From positions 1-64,000 of the forward strand of contig DYFF01000003.1 in NCBI GenBank assembly GCA_020725335.1: a stretch of 64,000 nt of DNA. Reading direction: 5' to 3'. This stretch comes from Thermodesulfovibrio sp. (lineage in GTDB: Bacteria > Nitrospirota > Thermodesulfovibrionia > Thermodesulfovibrionales > Thermodesulfovibrionaceae). The notes under the pieces are model-generated. The model was not told where the DNA came from. It saw only the letters and a program-made list of their open reading frames with translations, and did not search any database. Both the position numbers and the translations under genes were made by a program. This document shows, one piece after another, positions 62,618-64,000 of the stretch (the first letter of the stretch is position 1; each line of letters opens with the position of its first letter).

Positions 62618-64000
62618 GTGAAAAAATATGCAAGTCTTTTAGCCGTATTTGTTCTTCTTCTTGGCTTTGCGGCCATCTCTTACTCTGCACCAGCAGAGAT
62701 TCCAGCAGACACCTCAGCAGTAATCGCAAAAGGCAAAACCCAGATAACCCTCGGCGGTGAATTGAGATTCAGAGGAATGTATGGAAGCAATCTTGAGGTA
62801 TGGGATAGAAATGATTATGATACTATTTCCTCAAGTTTACGTTCATATGATATTTCAAAAGAGAAAAGTGCTAATAAATCATATTACGACTATCGCGTAA
62901 GGCTCTCTTTGGAGGCAAAGGTTACTCCCAATACAACCGGTTATATTGAGCTTGAGAGTGGTGATGATTACAAAACTGATAACGTAGATTGGGGTAAAAA
63001 TACAGGTGGAGCAAGAGGAAACTATCCATTTGGTAATACAAAAGACTCCAATCTCTCAATCCGTCAGGCATGGATTCAATATCAGGGTAGTGGACTTCTT
63101 GGTGTTCCCGCTGGTGTAAAGGTTGGTCGTCAGCTCATTAAGCTTGGCTACGGTCTATTCTTTGACCATACTTACTTTGGCGATGACGCAATCCTTGTGT
63201 TTGTTCAGCCAGTAAAAGAATTAACCATTGCTGCTCATACAATCAAGTTCTATGAGAATAATAGAACGTTAAGCGATGATTCTACAGCTTACGGAATCCT
63301 TGCTGCCTATGCAGGCAAAGGCTGGGGATTAAGCGGTGATATTACCTATGTTGACCATCAGAATTTGGCTGGATCCGCCATTCATCTTTGGAATATCGGC
63401 TTAAGAGGAAATGTTGACGATATCGCAGGCACGGGTCTTGGCTTCAGAGCAGATATTGAATTTCAGACTGGAAAGCTTGATCTTCCAACTGGACACGATC
63501 CTAAATTCAAAGGCTGGGCAGCCCTTGCAGGACTTGACTACAAGTTCAAGACAATACCTCTCAGCTTAACCCTTGAGTATGCAATCGGGAGTGGTGACAA
63601 GGAAGATAGCGATGACATTAAAGCATTCATCACAGCCCTTGGTCAGGAACAGCATTACACATTCGTATATGAATATTTTGCTCCTTCAGCTTGTAACTTT
63701 GGTGCAAATACAAGAACAGGTCTCTGCAATACCCAGTATGTAAAGCTTGGTGGTGCCTATGACATCACAAAAGACCTCAAGGCTGAGCTTTATGGTTACT
63801 GGTTAAGAGCCCACAGAGCAGTTGCAATTAATGGATACAGCGAGACATCAAAGAAACTTGGTTGGGAAGTTGATGCAAAGGTAACCTACAATATTGACAA
63901 AGGCCTTACTTACTTCGTAGAGGGTGGCTACTTCTGGCCTGGCAAAGCCTACAAGCTTGCATCTGATAAAGATGCCGATGATGCCTGGGCAGTAAGACAC
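62618..64000 (+). CDS. Outer-membrane porin-like beta-barrel protein, partial (continues past window)
   Basis: My translation from GTG 62618: VKKYASLLAVFVLLLGFAAISYSAPAEIPADTSAVIAKGKTQITLGGELRFRGMYGSN... signal peptide, then beta-barrel-like SIRQAWIQYQGSGLLGVPAGVKVGRQLIKLGYGLFFDHT; SD ggagg at 62606-62610. Confidence 0.85.
   Translation, partial: MKKYASLLAVFVLLLGFAAISYSAPAEIPADTSAVIAKGKTQITLGGELRFRGMYGSNLEVWDRNDYDTISSSLRSYDISKEKSANKSYYDYRVRLSLEAKVTPNTTGYIELESGDDYKTDNVDWGKNTGGARGNYPFGNTKDSNLSIRQAWIQYQGSGLLGVPAGVKVGRQLIKLGYGLFFDHTYFGDDAILVFVQPVKELTIAAHTIKFYENNRTLSDDSTAYGILAAYAGKGWGLSGDITYVDHQNLAGSAIHLWNIGLRGNVDDIAGTGLGFRADIEFQTGKLDLPTGHDPKFKGWAALAGLDYKFKTIPLSLTLEYAIGSGDKEDSDDIKAFITALGQEQHYTFVYEYFAPSACNFGANTRTGLCNTQYVKLGGAYDITKDLKAELYGYWLRAHRAVAINGYSETSKKLGWEVDAKVTYNIDKGLTYFVEGGYFWPGKAYKLASDKDADDAWAVRH

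Overview
This AT-rich 64 kb bacterial window is almost entirely protein-coding. Gene content and repertoire (SelB, an AhbD-like protein, aldehyde:ferredoxin oxidoreductase, BioW, flagellar stators, LptE, TonB) suggest a thermophilic, anaerobic, Thermodesulfovibrio-like Nitrospirota; that assignment is inference. Most of the window is housekeeping: mnmG/rsmG/tsaB/rimI, xseAB/pdxJ, addAB-like, hemE/purN/rsmD/coaD, acpP/fabF/fabG/rnc, ileS/lspA/tsaE/nadK, ruvC, ispDF, degQ, selB, hisH, comEC, leuS/lptE/holA. There is one tRNA-Leu(GAG). No CRISPR array, transposase or prophage was seen. The points most worth a second look are: (1) a tightly packed minus-strand gene string, ferredoxin-AOR-NfeD protease-SDR-serine palmitoyltransferase-like enzyme-GNAT acyltransferase, resembling a bacterial ceramide synthesis set, starting at a 22-bp perfect palindrome; (2) a family of 'GTCATTCCGAG..GAGGAATC' palindromic repeats concentrated in the last 6.5 kb, including an in-frame double insertion inside leuS; (3) a strong intrinsic terminator that ends about 5 nt before the start codon of a TonB-family gene; (4) an HDOD protein fused to a degenerate sigma54-type AAA+ domain; (5) an RNase III without a dsRNA-binding domain; (6) a PAP2-GT39 fusion with a polyprenyl-phosphate glycosyltransferase and a flippase-like partner; (7) two different flagellar stator pairs separated by a PilZ-like gene. 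All assignments come from reading the sequence and remembered family motifs; no searches were run.
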